Positions 26,450 through 36,648 are shown, counted from the stretch's first letter. The stretch is DNA of 64,000 bases from Campylobacter jejuni (GCF_002179165.1 NZ_NFNY01000104.1:1-64000); one strand, 5' to 3'. Numbers and translations are program-made. The notes: generated by a model from the sequence alone, not told the origin.

Positions 26450-27574
26450 TTATATATTCTCCTTTACTTTAGCAATGATTTCACTTGGGGTAATAGGGCG
26501 ACCATTTGCACGATGCAAACTGATAAAATCACGGCGAGAAGTTACCCTTTCTATTTCTTCAAGATATTGTCCCATATTAAGTTCGCTTACCATTACTTTT
26601 TTAAATTTACTTACCACTTCAGCAATCTTTTTTTCAGCTACTGGATAAAGAGTAATAGGACGGAAAAGCCCTACTTTTAAGCCTTCTTCTCTAAGTCTAT
26701 TAATAGCTTCTTTTGCTGAACGACTCACGCTTCCATAAGCAATGATTAAAAACTCGGCATCATCTAGCATATATTCTTCATAAGTACAAATATCATCACG
26801 ATTATTTTTAATTTTACCTATAAGTCTTTCTATGTTTTTCTTTACTATAGCACCATCTTCAGTTGGAAAACCTATATCTCCATGATGAAGTCCTGTTACA
26901 TGATAACGATATCCTGTAAAGAATGGATTCAGTGTTGCTGGTTCATTTTCACCCGCTGCATAAGGTTTATAGTCTTTTTTATCACCTGTAAATTTTTTAC
27001 GATTTATAACTTCAATATCTTTTAAATCTGGCAAAACCGCTTTACCATTCATATGTCCTACAGTCTCATCCATAAGCAAAAATACTGGAGTCATATATTT
27101 TTCAGCCAGATTAAAAGCTCTTATAGTTTGCAAATATGCTTCTTCTAAGCTAGCAGGTGCAATAGCTATACTTGCAAAGTCCCCATGGGTTGGTGCTTTT
27201 GCTTGAAACAAATCCCCTTGCGCCACTCTCGTTGGAAGACCTGTTGAAGGACCACCTCTCATAACATTTACAATTACCAATGGAATTTCAGCAATAAATG
27301 CGAGTCCAATTTGTTCTGCTTTTAAAGAAATTCCAGGACCACTACTTGCAGTCATTGACTTTACACCACTCATTGCAGCACCAATAGCCACACTCACACC
27401 TGAAATTTCATCTTCCATTTGTATGAAAGTTCCATCATTTGCTGGTAACATATGGCTTAATTCGTGTGCAATTTCACTACTTGGAGTAATAGGATAACCT
27501 CCAAAAAATTTACATCCACAATCAATCGCTGCTTTAGCGATTAAAACATTACCTGTTGCTATAACTTCTCTCAT
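26450..27574 (-). CDS. oorA: 2-oxoglutarate:acceptor oxidoreductase, alpha subunit
   Basis: 374-aa pyrimidine-binding alpha subunit. The N-terminal GGYPITPSSEIAHEL and FIQMEDEISGVSVAIGAA are typical, followed by TASSGPGISLKAEQIGLA and VMRGGPSTGLPTRVAQGDL. The C-terminal part has the transketolase-C-like fold (LIIAYGSVSRSAKEAINRLR, VSELNMGQYLEEIE). It works with OorB, OorC and OorD to convert 2-oxoglutarate and CoA to succinyl-CoA and CO2. Confidence 0.96.
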   Translation of the reverse strand: MREVIATGNVLIAKAAIDCGCKFFGGYPITPSSEIAHELSHMLPANDGTFIQMEDEISGVSVAIGAAMSGVKSMTASSGPGISLKAEQIGLAFIAEIPLVIVNVMRGGPSTGLPTRVAQGDLFQAKAPTHGDFASIAIAPASLEEAYLQTIRAFNLAEKYMTPVFLLMDETVGHMNGKAVLPDLKDIEVINRKKFTGDKKDYKPYAAGENEPATLNPFFTGYRYHVTGLHHGDIGFPTEDGAIVKKNIERLIGKIKNNRDDICTYEEYMLDDAEFLIIAYGSVSRSAKEAINRLREEGLKVGLFRPITLYPVAEKKIAEVVSKFKKVMVSELNMGQYLEEIERVTSRRDFISLHRANGRPITPSEIIAKVKENI

Positions 27575-27582
27575 TGTCTTTC

Positions 27583-27894
27583 CTATGCTAGTTTTTTATA
27601 TTTATTATTTTTTACCGCTACGGCTCTATCTTTAGCCTCTGGAGTAAGCTTGGCAAATTTAAATTCATCTCTTTTTGCCACCATAATAGCAAAATCTGGA
27701 CAATGTGTTTCACATTCAGTACAGCCTATACAAGATTCAGGATGTACAACCTCTATCATTTGCCCTAAAACCGCATGAATATCATCACGCATAGCTAAAA
27801 CCCCAGCAGGGCAATAGCTAACACAGATATTACAAGCTTTACATCTATGCTCATTTACCCAAACAGGGGTATCTTTTGGAGCTGCTATACTCAT
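27583..27894 (-). CDS. oorD: 2-oxoglutarate:acceptor oxidoreductase, delta subunit (ferredoxin-like)
   Basis: 103-aa protein with two 4Fe-4S motifs: CKACNICVSYCP (about 19-30) and CIGCTECETHCP (about 55-66). It carries electrons from the OorAB active site to the external acceptor. The N-terminal TPVWVNEHRCKACN fits the delta subunit rather than a free ferredoxin. It lies 14 bases after sucD and 8 before oorA. Confidence 0.95.
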   Translation of the reverse strand: MSIAAPKDTPVWVNEHRCKACNICVSYCPAGVLAMRDDIHAVLGQMIEVVHPESCIGCTECETHCPDFAIMVAKRDEFKFAKLTPEAKDRAVAVKNNKYKKLA

Positions 27895-27908
27895 ATCTTT
27901 TTCCTTTT

Positions 27909-28778
27909 TTAGCCTAATATTTTTTGAATTTCTTCACCGATTAAAGCTGGAGAATCCACCACATGAATTCCATAAGACTTTAATGCTTCTTTTTTTGCCG
28001 CAGCACTCTCATCTGCACTGCCCACAATCGCTCCTGCATGTCCCATTCTTTTACCTTTTGGTGCAGTCGCTCCAGCAATGAATGCTACCACAGGTTTGCT
28101 AATATTTTCTTTAATAAATTTAGCTGCTTCTACTTCTAAGCTACCACCAATTTCCCCTATCATCACAATAGCCTTAGTTTCATCATCTTTTTGAAATTCA
28201 CTCAAAAGTTCTTTATAGGCAAGTCCTATGATAGGATCTCCACCGATTCCTACTGCTGTAGAAATCCCATATCCACCTTGCACAACTTGATTTGCTGCTT
28301 CATAGGTTAAAGTTCCACTTTTTGAAATAAGTCCTACACAACCTTTCTTAAAAATAAATCCTGGCATAATGCCTAGCTTGCATTCTTCAGAAGTGATAAT
28401 TCCTGGGCAATTTGGTCCTATGATTTTCATACCTTTTTTATTTGCATATTGCTTAGCAAACATCATATCTTTAACTGGAGTATGCTCTGTAATTACAACT
28501 GCTAATTTAATACCTGCATCAGCAGCCTCAATCACGCTATCACCAACCGCAAAAGCAGGAACAAAAATTAAGCTCACATCAGCTCCTGTTGCCTTAACCG
28601 CATCAGCTACCGTATCAAAGACTGGCTTTCCTAAATGAGTTTGTCCACCTTTATGAGGAGTTACGCCCCCTACTATATTTGTACCATAAGCCATACATTG
28701 CTCTGCATGGAAAGTCGCTTCTTTACCTGTAAAACCCTGAACTATTACTTTTGTATTTTTATTCACTAATATACTCAT
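27909..28778 (-). CDS. sucD: Succinyl-CoA synthetase, alpha subunit
   Basis: 289-aa subunit that binds CoA and carries the phosphohistidine. The CoA-binding N-terminus reads [41 protein letters not shown] follows; the active-site His lies in [11 protein letters not shown] (about residue 244). It makes ATP or GTP from succinyl-CoA produced by OOR downstream in the same operon. It starts 9 bases after sucC. Confidence 0.97.
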   Translation of the reverse strand: MSILVNKNTKVIVQGFTGKEATFHAEQCMAYGTNIVGGVTPHKGGQTHLGKPVFDTVADAVKATGADVSLIFVPAFAVGDSVIEAADAGIKLAVVITEHTPVKDMMFAKQYANKKGMKIIGPNCPGIITSEECKLGIMPGFIFKKGCVGLISKSGTLTYEAANQVVQGGYGISTAVGIGGDPIIGLAYKELLSEFQKDDETKAIVMIGEIGGSLEVEAAKFIKENISKPVVAFIAGATAPKGKRMGHAGAIVGSADESAAAKKEALKSYGIHVVDSPALIGEEIQKILG

Positions 28779-28787
28779 TTTTTATCC

Positions 28788-29951
28788 TTATCCTACTAAA
28801 CTTTTTACTAGCTCTGCACCATTTTTAAGATTGCTGGCTGCTTTGATATTTTTAAGATTTGAATTATCCAAAATCGCCTTAGCTTCAGCTGCGTTTGTAC
28901 CATCAAGTCTAACAACTATAGGAATATTGACCTCAACATTTTTAGTCGCTTCTAAAATTCCATTTGCAATTCTATCACAACGAACAATACCACCAAAAAT
29001 ATTGATAAATATCACCTTTACATTTTTATCTCTTAAAATGATTTCAAAAGCCTTTGCAACCGTTTCAGGTGATGCACCACCACCCACATCTAAGAAATTT
29101 GCAGGTTTTGCACCGCTATAATTGATAATATCCATTGTCGCCATAGCAAGTCCTGCACCATTTACCATACAAGCTACATCACCATCTAATTTTACATAAC
29201 TTAAACCAAATTCAGCCGCTTCTCTTTCAGCTGGATTTTCTTCTGTAACATCTCTAAGTTCAGCAATTTCTGGGTGACGATAAAGCGCACTATCATCAAA
29301 ACTGCATTTTGCATCAAGGGCATAAAAATCACCTTCTGCAGTTTTAATCAAAGGATTGATTTCAAGCATATTCATATCTTTATCCATATAAAGCTTGTAA
29401 AGTTTTGCTATCATAGAAATAAGTTTTTTACTCTCATCCTTATCAAGTCCTAAAACTTTTGCCACTTCAAGTCCATGAAACATTTTAAAACCAATTTGGG
29501 GATCAATGCCTACTTTTGCGATTTTTTCTGGGCTTTCTTTGGCTACTTTTTCTATATCCATTCCACCTTCGCTTGAAGCAATAATAGTAATTTGCTCTGC
29601 CATTCTGTTAAACAAAATAGCTAAATAATATTCTTTTACAATATTTGCACCACTTTCTATATAAAGTTTTTGCACCAATTTACCCTCTGGTCCTGTTTGA
29701 TGAGTAACCAAATTCATACCCAAAATTTGACTTGCATAGCCTTTTACTTCATCTAAATTTTTAGCAATTTTAACACCACCACCAAGACCACGACCGCCTG
29801 CATGAATTTGAGCTTTAACTGCCCAAACACTGCCACCTAGCTCCTTAGCGTTTACCACAGCCTCATCCACGCTAAATGCAACTTTTCCCTTTAAAATAGG
29901 GATACCATTGTCCGCAAAAATCGCTTTTGCTTGATACTCATGTATATTCAT
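28788..29951 (-). CDS. sucC: Succinyl-CoA synthetase, beta subunit
   Basis: 387-aa ATP-grasp subunit. The N-terminus MNIHEYQAKAIFADNGIP and AVKAQIHAGGRGLGGGVKIA form the nucleotide-binding start, and NGAGLAMATMDIINYSGAKP with FINIFGGIVRCDRIANGI form the ligase domain. No base separates it from mdh. In C. jejuni this enzyme closes the step from succinyl-CoA to succinate. Confidence 0.97.
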   Translation of the reverse strand: MNIHEYQAKAIFADNGIPILKGKVAFSVDEAVVNAKELGGSVWAVKAQIHAGGRGLGGGVKIAKNLDEVKGYASQILGMNLVTHQTGPEGKLVQKLYIESGANIVKEYYLAILFNRMAEQITIIASSEGGMDIEKVAKESPEKIAKVGIDPQIGFKMFHGLEVAKVLGLDKDESKKLISMIAKLYKLYMDKDMNMLEINPLIKTAEGDFYALDAKCSFDDSALYRHPEIAELRDVTEENPAEREAAEFGLSYVKLDGDVACMVNGAGLAMATMDIINYSGAKPANFLDVGGGASPETVAKAFEIILRDKNVKVIFINIFGGIVRCDRIANGILEATKNVEVNIPIVVRLDGTNAAEAKAILDNSNLKNIKAASNLKNGAELVKSLVG

Positions 29952-30854
29952 TTATTCTCCTTTATATTGATGTTTAATTAAAGATTTTTCCAATTTGTCT
30001 TTTTCTTGCGAGTCAAGATCCATTTTCATAATCTCTATCACGCCTTCTAATCCCAATCTTGCCATTACACCCAAAGCTTTGTTTTTTACACCAAATTCTC
30101 CATGTAAAATCACACTCATAGGCAAAAACTCTCCACTTCTTATAGACTCAAGCATTCTCACACAAGCACTAGCAGGAGCTAAATAAGCTGAAGTTTTAAG
30201 GTATTTAATCACTTTAGCACCTCCTGTTTTAACTTCATTTTCCAAATCTTCAAATTCTTCTTCACTTAAAAGTTCGCCAATGTTTTTATTTTTTGTGCTT
30301 GCATAAGATTTCACCAAAACCATATCATCATTATGAAAGCCAATTAATCTTGTATCCACGCTTGATATTTTGACATTAAGTTTTTTAGCAAGTTCATATT
30401 TAAATCTCGCATTATCTAAAACTCCAGCCATAGCTACAATTTTTTTAGAAGAAAAAATCCCACTCTCATAAAGAGTATTGAGCAAAAAATCAACCGGATT
30501 TGTCAAAATAATAAAAAGCGGATCTGTGCTAAATTTTTTAATTTTTTTAGCACAATCAAGCATTATATTTGCATTAATTTGCAAAAGCTCTTCTCTGCTT
30601 TGCCCATCTCTTCTAGCAAAACCTGCACCAAAAAGCACGATATCTGAATTTTTCGTATAAGAATAATCTTTAGTACAAATTAATTCTATATCTAAATTTA
30701 AAGCAGCTATGCTTTGAGAAAGTTCCAATTCTTTTGCATAAAGTAAATCTTCATTAATATCAATTAAAACAAGTTCTTCTGCAATCTCACGCAAAATCAA
30801 AGCATAAGCTACGCTTGATCCTACATTTCCCGCACCAATGATAGTGATTTTCAT
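29952..30854 (-). CDS. mdh: Malate dehydrogenase (LDH-like type)
   Basis: 300-aa NAD-dependent 2-hydroxyacid dehydrogenase. The Rossmann motif is ITIIGAGNVGSSVAYAL. The mobile loop reads FARRDGQSREELLQIN, where the Arg at the specificity position (Gln in lactate dehydrogenases) supports malate over lactate. ILTNPVDFLLN and the catalytic His in IGFHNDDMVLV follow. It is coupled to icd by a 4-base overlap and to sucC with no gap. Confidence 0.94.
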   Translation of the reverse strand: MKITIIGAGNVGSSVAYALILREIAEELVLIDINEDLLYAKELELSQSIAALNLDIELICTKDYSYTKNSDIVLFGAGFARRDGQSREELLQINANIMLDCAKKIKKFSTDPLFIILTNPVDFLLNTLYESGIFSSKKIVAMAGVLDNARFKYELAKKLNVKISSVDTRLIGFHNDDMVLVKSYASTKNKNIGELLSEEEFEDLENEVKTGGAKVIKYLKTSAYLAPASACVRMLESIRSGEFLPMSVILHGEFGVKNKALGVMARLGLEGVIEIMKMDLDSQEKDKLEKSLIKHQYKGE

Positions 30855-33055
30855 CTTTGCCCTATTTTTTCAATAATGGCATTAAAAGTCGCACTTGGAC
30901 GCATAATTTTATTTGCTTTTTCATCATCAAATTTATAATAGCCTCCAAGATCAACTTTAACTCCCTGTGCATCATTAAATTCGGATCTAATTTTTTCCTC
31001 ATTAGAAGAAAGCTCTATTGCAATATCTTTAAAAAAGCTTTGAAGCTCCATATCGTTTGCTTGTCTTGCTAAATGATTTGCAAAATACATAGCCAAATAA
31101 AAATGGCTTGTGCGATTGTCATCTTCTTTAACTTTTCTTGATGGGGCTTTATTATTTTCAAGCCATTCACCTATTGCTTCATCAAGACATTCTGCTAAGA
31201 CTTTAGCCTTGTGACTATTGCATTTATTTGCATAAAATTCCAAACTCGCTTGCAAAGCCAAAAACTCGCCTAAACTATCCCAACGTAAATGATTTTCTTC
31301 TACTAATTGTTCCACTTGTTTAGGTGCTGAACCACCTGCTCCTGTTTCAAACATTGCTCCGCCATTTAACATCGGCACAACAGAAAGCATTTTTGCACTG
31401 GTTCCTAGCTCTAAAATAGGAAAAAGATCGGTTAAATAATCCCTTAAAACATTGCCTGTAATGGATATAGCATCTTTTCCCTCGCGGATAAGCTCTAAAC
31501 TTCTTAAACAAGCTTCTTTTGGAGCCAAGATGGCTATATTTTTATCCTTTTCTTTTAAGCGATTTTGAACTAAATCAATCATGATTTTATTACTAGCTCT
31601 TTTGTCATCTAACCAAAAAATTGCTTCAGCACCCGTTAAATCCGCTCTTTCAATACCCAAATCAATCCAATTTAAAACAGCATCAAATTTAGCTTGATTG
31701 GCTCTATAGATATCACCTTTTCTAACTTTATGTTCTAATAGAACTTTACCATTGACAACGATTTTAAAAATCCCATCTTCTTTAGCCACAAAAGTTTTAT
31801 CATGCGAACCATATTCTTGAGCTTTTTTAGCCATTAAACCCACATTTGAAACACTGCCTAATTTCGCAGGATTTAAAGTGCCGTTTTTATGCAAATCTTC
31901 AATCACTGCCTCATAGATGGTTGCATAAGTTTGATCAGGAATTAAAGCATTTGTATCTTTTTCTTTGCCTTCTTTATCCCATAATCTTGCACCATTTTTA
32001 AGCATGGCAGGCATAGAAGCATCGACAATCACATCACTTGGTACATGTAAATTTGTAATGCCTTTATCTGAATTTACCATAGATATATCAGCTGATTTGG
32101 CCAAAATTTCATTATATTTTTTCAAAATTTCATCTTTTTTACTCGAAGTTTCAACCTTACTTAAAAGCTCACTTAATCCGTTATTTGGATTCACTCCAAG
32201 TTTTTCAAACTCATCTTTAAATTCAACAAATAATTCTTTAAAAAAAACTTTTACCGCATAACCAAAAAGTATAGGGTCGCTTACTTTCATCATCGTTGCT
32301 TTCAAATGCAATGAAAAAAGCAAATCTTCATCTTTACTGGCTTTAATTTCTTTAGCATAAAATTCCTCAAGTTTTTCCACATCCATAAAAGTTGCATCTA
32401 AAATTTCATTTTTTTCAAGTTTTAAATTTTCTTTTAAAATTTCGCTTTTACCACTATTGCCGATAAATTCAATACTTGCCACACAATCTTCATCAATTAA
32501 AACTGCCTTTTCATTAGAGAAGAAATCACCCTCTTTCATATAAGAAACACGAGTTTTTGAATTTGGATTAAAATCGATCACGCGATAAGGATTATTTTTT
32601 GCATAATCCTTAACTGCTTTAGTAGAACGACGATCAGAATTACCTTGTCTAAGAACCGGATTAACCGCAGAACCTAAAACTTTTTGATATTTAGCCTTGA
32701 TTTGCATTTCTTCATCATTTTTTGGCTCATCTGGGTAATTTGGTAACATATAACCCTTAGCTTGCAATTCTTTGATTGCAGCTTTGAGTTGCGGAATAGA
32801 TGCTGAAATATTTGGAGTTTTAATCAAATTCGCATCCGCCTTTTTTACAAGCTCTCCTAAAAGCTCTAAAGCGTCTTCACATTTTTGCTCTTCTTTTAAG
32901 CATTCGCTAAAGGTAGCCAAAATTCTTCCAGATAGTGAAATATCAGAAGTTTTAACCCCTATATGAGCTTTACTTAAAAAAGCCTTTGCTATAGGCAAAA
33001 ACGAGTAAGTCGCAAGAGTAGGAGACTCATCTGTTAAAGTATAAGTAATCTGCAT
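30851..33055 (-). CDS. icd: Isocitrate dehydrogenase, monomeric NADP type
   Basis: 734-aa single-chain isocitrate dehydrogenase, about twice the size of the homodimeric type, as usual for the monomeric family. Typical stretches are YTLTDESPTLATYSFLPI at the N-terminus, VLRQGNSDRRSTKAVKDYA (about 133-151), LHLKATMMKVSDPILFG and the C-terminal LDLGGYYKFD-like DLGGYYKFDDEKA. It feeds 2-oxoglutarate to OOR encoded downstream. The operon promoter probably lies at about 33095-33100 (minus-strand TATACT). Confidence 0.96.
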   Translation of the reverse strand: MQITYTLTDESPTLATYSFLPIAKAFLSKAHIGVKTSDISLSGRILATFSECLKEEQKCEDALELLGELVKKADANLIKTPNISASIPQLKAAIKELQAKGYMLPNYPDEPKNDEEMQIKAKYQKVLGSAVNPVLRQGNSDRRSTKAVKDYAKNNPYRVIDFNPNSKTRVSYMKEGDFFSNEKAVLIDEDCVASIEFIGNSGKSEILKENLKLEKNEILDATFMDVEKLEEFYAKEIKASKDEDLLFSLHLKATMMKVSDPILFGYAVKVFFKELFVEFKDEFEKLGVNPNNGLSELLSKVETSSKKDEILKKYNEILAKSADISMVNSDKGITNLHVPSDVIVDASMPAMLKNGARLWDKEGKEKDTNALIPDQTYATIYEAVIEDLHKNGTLNPAKLGSVSNVGLMAKKAQEYGSHDKTFVAKEDGIFKIVVNGKVLLEHKVRKGDIYRANQAKFDAVLNWIDLGIERADLTGAEAIFWLDDKRASNKIMIDLVQNRLKEKDKNIAILAPKEACLRSLELIREGKDAISITGNVLRDYLTDLFPILELGTSAKMLSVVPMLNGGAMFETGAGGSAPKQVEQLVEENHLRWDSLGEFLALQASLEFYANKCNSHKAKVLAECLDEAIGEWLENNKAPSRKVKEDDNRTSHFYLAMYFANHLARQANDMELQSFFKDIAIELSSNEEKIRSEFNDAQGVKVDLGGYYKFDDEKANKIMRPSATFNAIIEKIGQR

Positions 33056-33094
33056 TTTTATCCTTTTTGTAAATAATTTTATTTTTCAACTTAA

Positions 33095-33100
33095 AGTATA
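33095..33100 (-). promoter_or_regulatory. Possible -10 box for the icd-mdh-suc-oor operon (TATACT)
   Basis: On the minus strand TATACT lies 39 bases before the icd start and is preceded by a run of T residues, the Campylobacter pattern. The transcript start is not otherwise supported. Confidence 0.4.
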
Positions 33101-33128
33101 TTACAATTAAAAAAAAATGCAAGAGTAA

Positions 33129-33166
33129 ATTTAAAGTTTGTTTTAGTTTTCAAACAAACTTTAAAT
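33129..33166 (-). terminator. Strong hairpin after the AsmA-like gene (15-bp stem)
   Basis: A 15-base arm at 33129-33143 (ATTTAAAGTTTGTTT) pairs perfectly with 33152-33166 across an 8-base loop. It begins five bases past the stop codon of the AsmA-like gene on the minus strand and separates it from icd. Confidence 0.7.
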
Positions 33167-33170
33167 ACTT

Positions 33171-35732
33171 TTAATTAAATAAATTAACAGGAAGCTGTAT
33201 GATATTTTTAATTAAATTAAAAGGAGTCTTTAATGTATCTGTTAATATTTGAGTATGAAATTTAGGATTATCAATAGTTCCATCTACTTTAATATTAGTA
33301 CTGATTTCTTGATTTTTACCCAAAATAACATAATTTAAAATTGGAACCTTTGAAATGGTTTCAGAAGCTGATTTTAAAGTTTTTAATTCCAAATTCATAT
33401 CAAGGGTATTTAGTCTTAAATTTGCACTCCCTAAACCGTAAATATCAACACTATCACCATTTAAATTAATCGCATTAAAACTCAATAAGTCCTTTTTACG
33501 ATTAAAAATAATTTTTCCATCATGCAAATTTAAACCTTTTTCATTAAAAGTAGGAGTCTTAAACATTAAAAGGCTTGGAACAGTATCAATAAAAGAAATA
33601 AGTTGATTGATTCCTTTTAAATCTTTAATAAAGGTATTTTTAAAATTAAATTCTCCGTCAAAATATTCTACCCCACTACCCACAATATTTAGATTAAAAA
33701 TACCATCTTGCACCGCTTGTTTTTGCAAGAATTCATTTAAAAATTTATCATCCATATTTTTTGCAACAAATTTCAAGTCTGTTGGGCTATAATAAAAATC
33801 GAAATTTGCACCACCTCTAGAAGCTTTAGCATTCAAAACACTTGCCTTTAAATCTAACTCGAGTTTATCGAATGCTAAAGTTTTATTTGAATCTGCCAAA
33901 ATCAATGAAACATTTGCTCCACCAAGCGTAATATTTTGAGTATTTTGACTAAGATCGAAAGAATTACTGGAATTTTCATCTTTTTCATAAATATAAGTTA
34001 AATTTTTAAGATGAATTTCTTTATTAGCAGGAGAAATTTTAACACCAATTAAGTCACTTTGAGTGCTAATATTTATAATTCCTTTTTGTCCTATGATATC
34101 AAAACTATCACTTTCATAAGGCTGTTTATCTACAAACAAATTATTTTTAAAATAAAGATCTTGAACTGAAGCATTAAAATCCGCAAAATCTATACTCTTA
34201 TAATAAACATTTTTAGCATCAATAACGCCTAATCTTTTAAGCAAAGGAGAAAAACTTATAAAAATACTAGGATTATTAGCATTTATTTCAAGTCCTTCTT
34301 TAAAATTTAATGCCATATTCCATTCAGGAATATCAAGTTTTAAATCTTTATCATAATCTAAATTCATCATAACTTTTTGATTTTTCATATCCAAAAGATC
34401 GCCATTTTCAAAATAAAGTCTTGAAATTTGAGTATCAAAAATACCTTTATGATTTATCAAATCAATTTTAGCATTAAAATTAGCTTCTAAAAAACCATTT
34501 TTAATATTTGCGTTTTCTATACTTAAATCATTTTGCTTGAGCTTCACAAAAGCCTTTGTTACATTAAAATCAGCCAAAGAAAGAGTTGCATTGTCAAAAG
34601 CAAGAATTCCACTGTATTGTGGAATCGCTTCTTTTTGAAAATCTATTTTAAGCTCCAAATCACACTTAAGTTTGCCACTTTTTTGATAAAATGGCAAAGT
34701 AAAATGATAGTTTTTTAATGCATTTAAAAGTTTTTCATCGAATTTGAAATTCTCTGATTTAATGCGTAAATAAATTCCATGTTTTTTTTCATTAAATAAA
34801 TCATATAAAAATACTTTACTAGAGCTTAAATCTGCCCCATTATATGAAGCTTTATTAAAAATAAAATTAAGAGTTTGCTTGCTTAAATTAAAATCAAGTT
34901 TAGGAATTTCAATTGCATTCATTTTATCATCTAAACGCACTTTTACATTATTAATATAACCTTGAGCATAGATATCATCTAAATAATAATTATTTTTGCC
35001 AAAATCGATAAAACCTTTAAGAAAATCGAAATGATAAAAATCACCCTTAGCCCTATTTGCTACCCAAAGCATTAGATCTTTTGGTAGCATCACCTTTTTT
35101 TCTACTTTTTTAAAAACTTCATCTATATTTTTAATATTAATATCTTCTATATCATAAGCTAAATTTTTATCTTTATATGAGATGCTGGCATTAAAATCAA
35201 GCAAATCCCCACTTGCTCTGCCTTTAAAATAGTAAAACTCGCTCTTGGTATTAATACTTAAATTTCCATCTATATTTAAATTATAATCTTTAATTAGAAG
35301 TTTTTTAACTTCTGCTTTAATTTCCTTTTCATTTCTATTTAATGTAAGTTTTAAAAAAAATAAATTATTATCAATAAAAAATTCATCATCCTTAAACAAA
35401 ATACGCATATGGTTTTCTTTAATATTAAGATTTTGAATATCTATTTCTTCAACAAAAGTATAAAGATATTTTAATTTTTTTGTAATATTGATTAGTTCTT
35501 TTGAAGCAAGCTCTGAATCTTGATTAGAATTTTCAAGACTTGCATTATTTTCTTTTATAGTGATATTTTTAGCTCGCACAATAAGTTTTTTATCTAATTT
35601 AATGTATAATTGCTCCAATTTTAAAAAATCAAATTGGACACTAGAGATGACAATTCCATTTTTAAGCACTAAAAATATAATTAATACAAGCCCTAAAAAT
35701 ACGGCTAAAGCATATAAAATCTTTTTTCTCAT
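33171..35732 (-). CDS. Large AsmA/YhdP-like envelope protein
   Basis: 853-aa protein with an N-terminal membrane anchor (residues 4-26), then a long chain of amphipathic beta-strands. The C-terminal region (NGDSVDIYGLGSANLRLNTLDMNLELKTL, then VPILNYVILGKNQEISTNIKVDGTIDNPK, given here in part) is the typical AsmA-like end. Members of this bridge-like family span the periplasm and affect phospholipid traffic to the outer membrane; the role here is inferred from architecture. It is divergent from mltG, and the two coding regions overlap at their 5' ends. Its ribosome site is weak (AAGAAG). Confidence 0.8.
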   Translation of the reverse strand: MRKKILYALAVFLGLVLIIFLVLKNGIVISSVQFDFLKLEQLYIKLDKKLIVRAKNITIKENNASLENSNQDSELASKELINITKKLKYLYTFVEEIDIQNLNIKENHMRILFKDDEFFIDNNLFFLKLTLNRNEKEIKAEVKKLLIKDYNLNIDGNLSINTKSEFYYFKGRASGDLLDFNASISYKDKNLAYDIEDINIKNIDEVFKKVEKKVMLPKDLMLWVANRAKGDFYHFDFLKGFIDFGKNNYYLDDIYAQGYINNVKVRLDDKMNAIEIPKLDFNLSKQTLNFIFNKASYNGADLSSSKVFLYDLFNEKKHGIYLRIKSENFKFDEKLLNALKNYHFTLPFYQKSGKLKCDLELKIDFQKEAIPQYSGILAFDNATLSLADFNVTKAFVKLKQNDLSIENANIKNGFLEANFNAKIDLINHKGIFDTQISRLYFENGDLLDMKNQKVMMNLDYDKDLKLDIPEWNMALNFKEGLEINANNPSIFISFSPLLKRLGVIDAKNVYYKSIDFADFNASVQDLYFKNNLFVDKQPYESDSFDIIGQKGIINISTQSDLIGVKISPANKEIHLKNLTYIYEKDENSSNSFDLSQNTQNITLGGANVSLILADSNKTLAFDKLELDLKASVLNAKASRGGANFDFYYSPTDLKFVAKNMDDKFLNEFLQKQAVQDGIFNLNIVGSGVEYFDGEFNFKNTFIKDLKGINQLISFIDTVPSLLMFKTPTFNEKGLNLHDGKIIFNRKKDLLSFNAINLNGDSVDIYGLGSANLRLNTLDMNLELKTLKSASETISKVPILNYVILGKNQEISTNIKVDGTIDNPKFHTQILTDTLKTPFNLIKNIIQLPVNLFN

Positions 35733-36648
35733 TCGTAACTTCTTTTTAATATTTATTTTGGGAATTTTTTATTATTTGACACAACCTTTAAAAACAAACT
35801 CTGTAGTTTTTTTACCTGAAGGTTCTATTTCTTACATTATAACACATCTAAAACAAAATAAATATGAAATGAGTGCTATTGACAAATATATTTTGTTTTT
35901 TTTAGGTCATCCTCAATCAGGTTGGATCAACATAGGTACAAATGATTTAAATAGAGCTGAATTTTTAAATAAACTCACCATCGCAAAAGCCGCACTTGAA
36001 ACCATTATCTTGATTCCTGGCGAAACAAGCATAATTTTTTTAGAACAGGTAGCCAAACAATTAAATTTAGACAAAAACACACTTTTAGCTGAATTTAAAA
36101 AACAATCCCCCTATAATGAAGGCGTTTTTTTACCTGAAACTTATAAAATTCCAAAAGGAATCACCGAAGCACTTTTAATCCAAAGCTTATTAAGACACGC
36201 CGAAAATTCAAATAAAAAAACTGCGGAGAAAATTTTTGGAGAATATAACGCAAAAAAATGGCATCAATATGTCATAATGGCTTCCGTCATACAAAAAGAA
36301 GCAGCCAATGAAGATGAAATGCCTATCGTAGCTAGTGTAATTTATAATCGTTTGAAAAAAGGAATGAAACTTCAAATGGATGGGACTTTAAATTATGGAA
36401 TTTATTCTCATGCAAAAATTACTTCCCAAAGAATAAGACAGGACAATAGTTCTTATAATACTTATAAATTCGGAGGTTTGCCAAAAGAAGCAGTTTGCAA
36501 TGTTTCACTTGCTGCTATTCGTGCAGCTATTTTTCCCGAAAAAACTGATTATTTATATTTTGTAAGAGACAAAACAACAGGTGTGCATATTTTTAGCACC
36601 AATTTAAACGATCATAACAAAGCTATAAATTTACAAAAAACCAAATAA
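35647..36648 (+). CDS. mltG: Endolytic murein transglycosylase MltG (YceG-like)
   Basis: Inner-membrane lytic transglycosylase that cuts nascent glycan strands. I choose the ATG at 35647 (333 aa); the frame stays open to 35560, but no better start is visible. A membrane segment covers about residues 23-45. The YceG domain has LIPGETSIIFLEQVA, a PETYKIPKG stretch and the catalytic Glu in MASVIQKEAANEDEMP, then QMDGTLNYGIY and YNTYKFGGLPKEAVCN. The first 86 bases overlap the divergent AsmA-like gene, so the true start could be further in. It lies about 100 bases before flgB. Confidence 0.85.
   Translation: MTIPFLSTKNIINTSPKNTAKAYKIFFLIRNFFLIFILGIFYYLTQPLKTNSVVFLPEGSISYIITHLKQNKYEMSAIDKYILFFLGHPQSGWINIGTNDLNRAEFLNKLTIAKAALETIILIPGETSIIFLEQVAKQLNLDKNTLLAEFKKQSPYNEGVFLPETYKIPKGITEALLIQSLLRHAENSNKKTAEKIFGEYNAKKWHQYVIMASVIQKEAANEDEMPIVASVIYNRLKKGMKLQMDGTLNYGIYSHAKITSQRIRQDNSSYNTYKFGGLPKEAVCNVSLAAIRAAIFPEKTDYLYFVRDKTTGVHIFSTNLNDHNKAINLQKTK

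Noticed and set aside
35560-35646. Longer N-terminus for mltG
   Set aside because: It would extend the overlap with the divergent gene and has no membrane-protein or ribosome-site support; the ATG at 35647 is kept.
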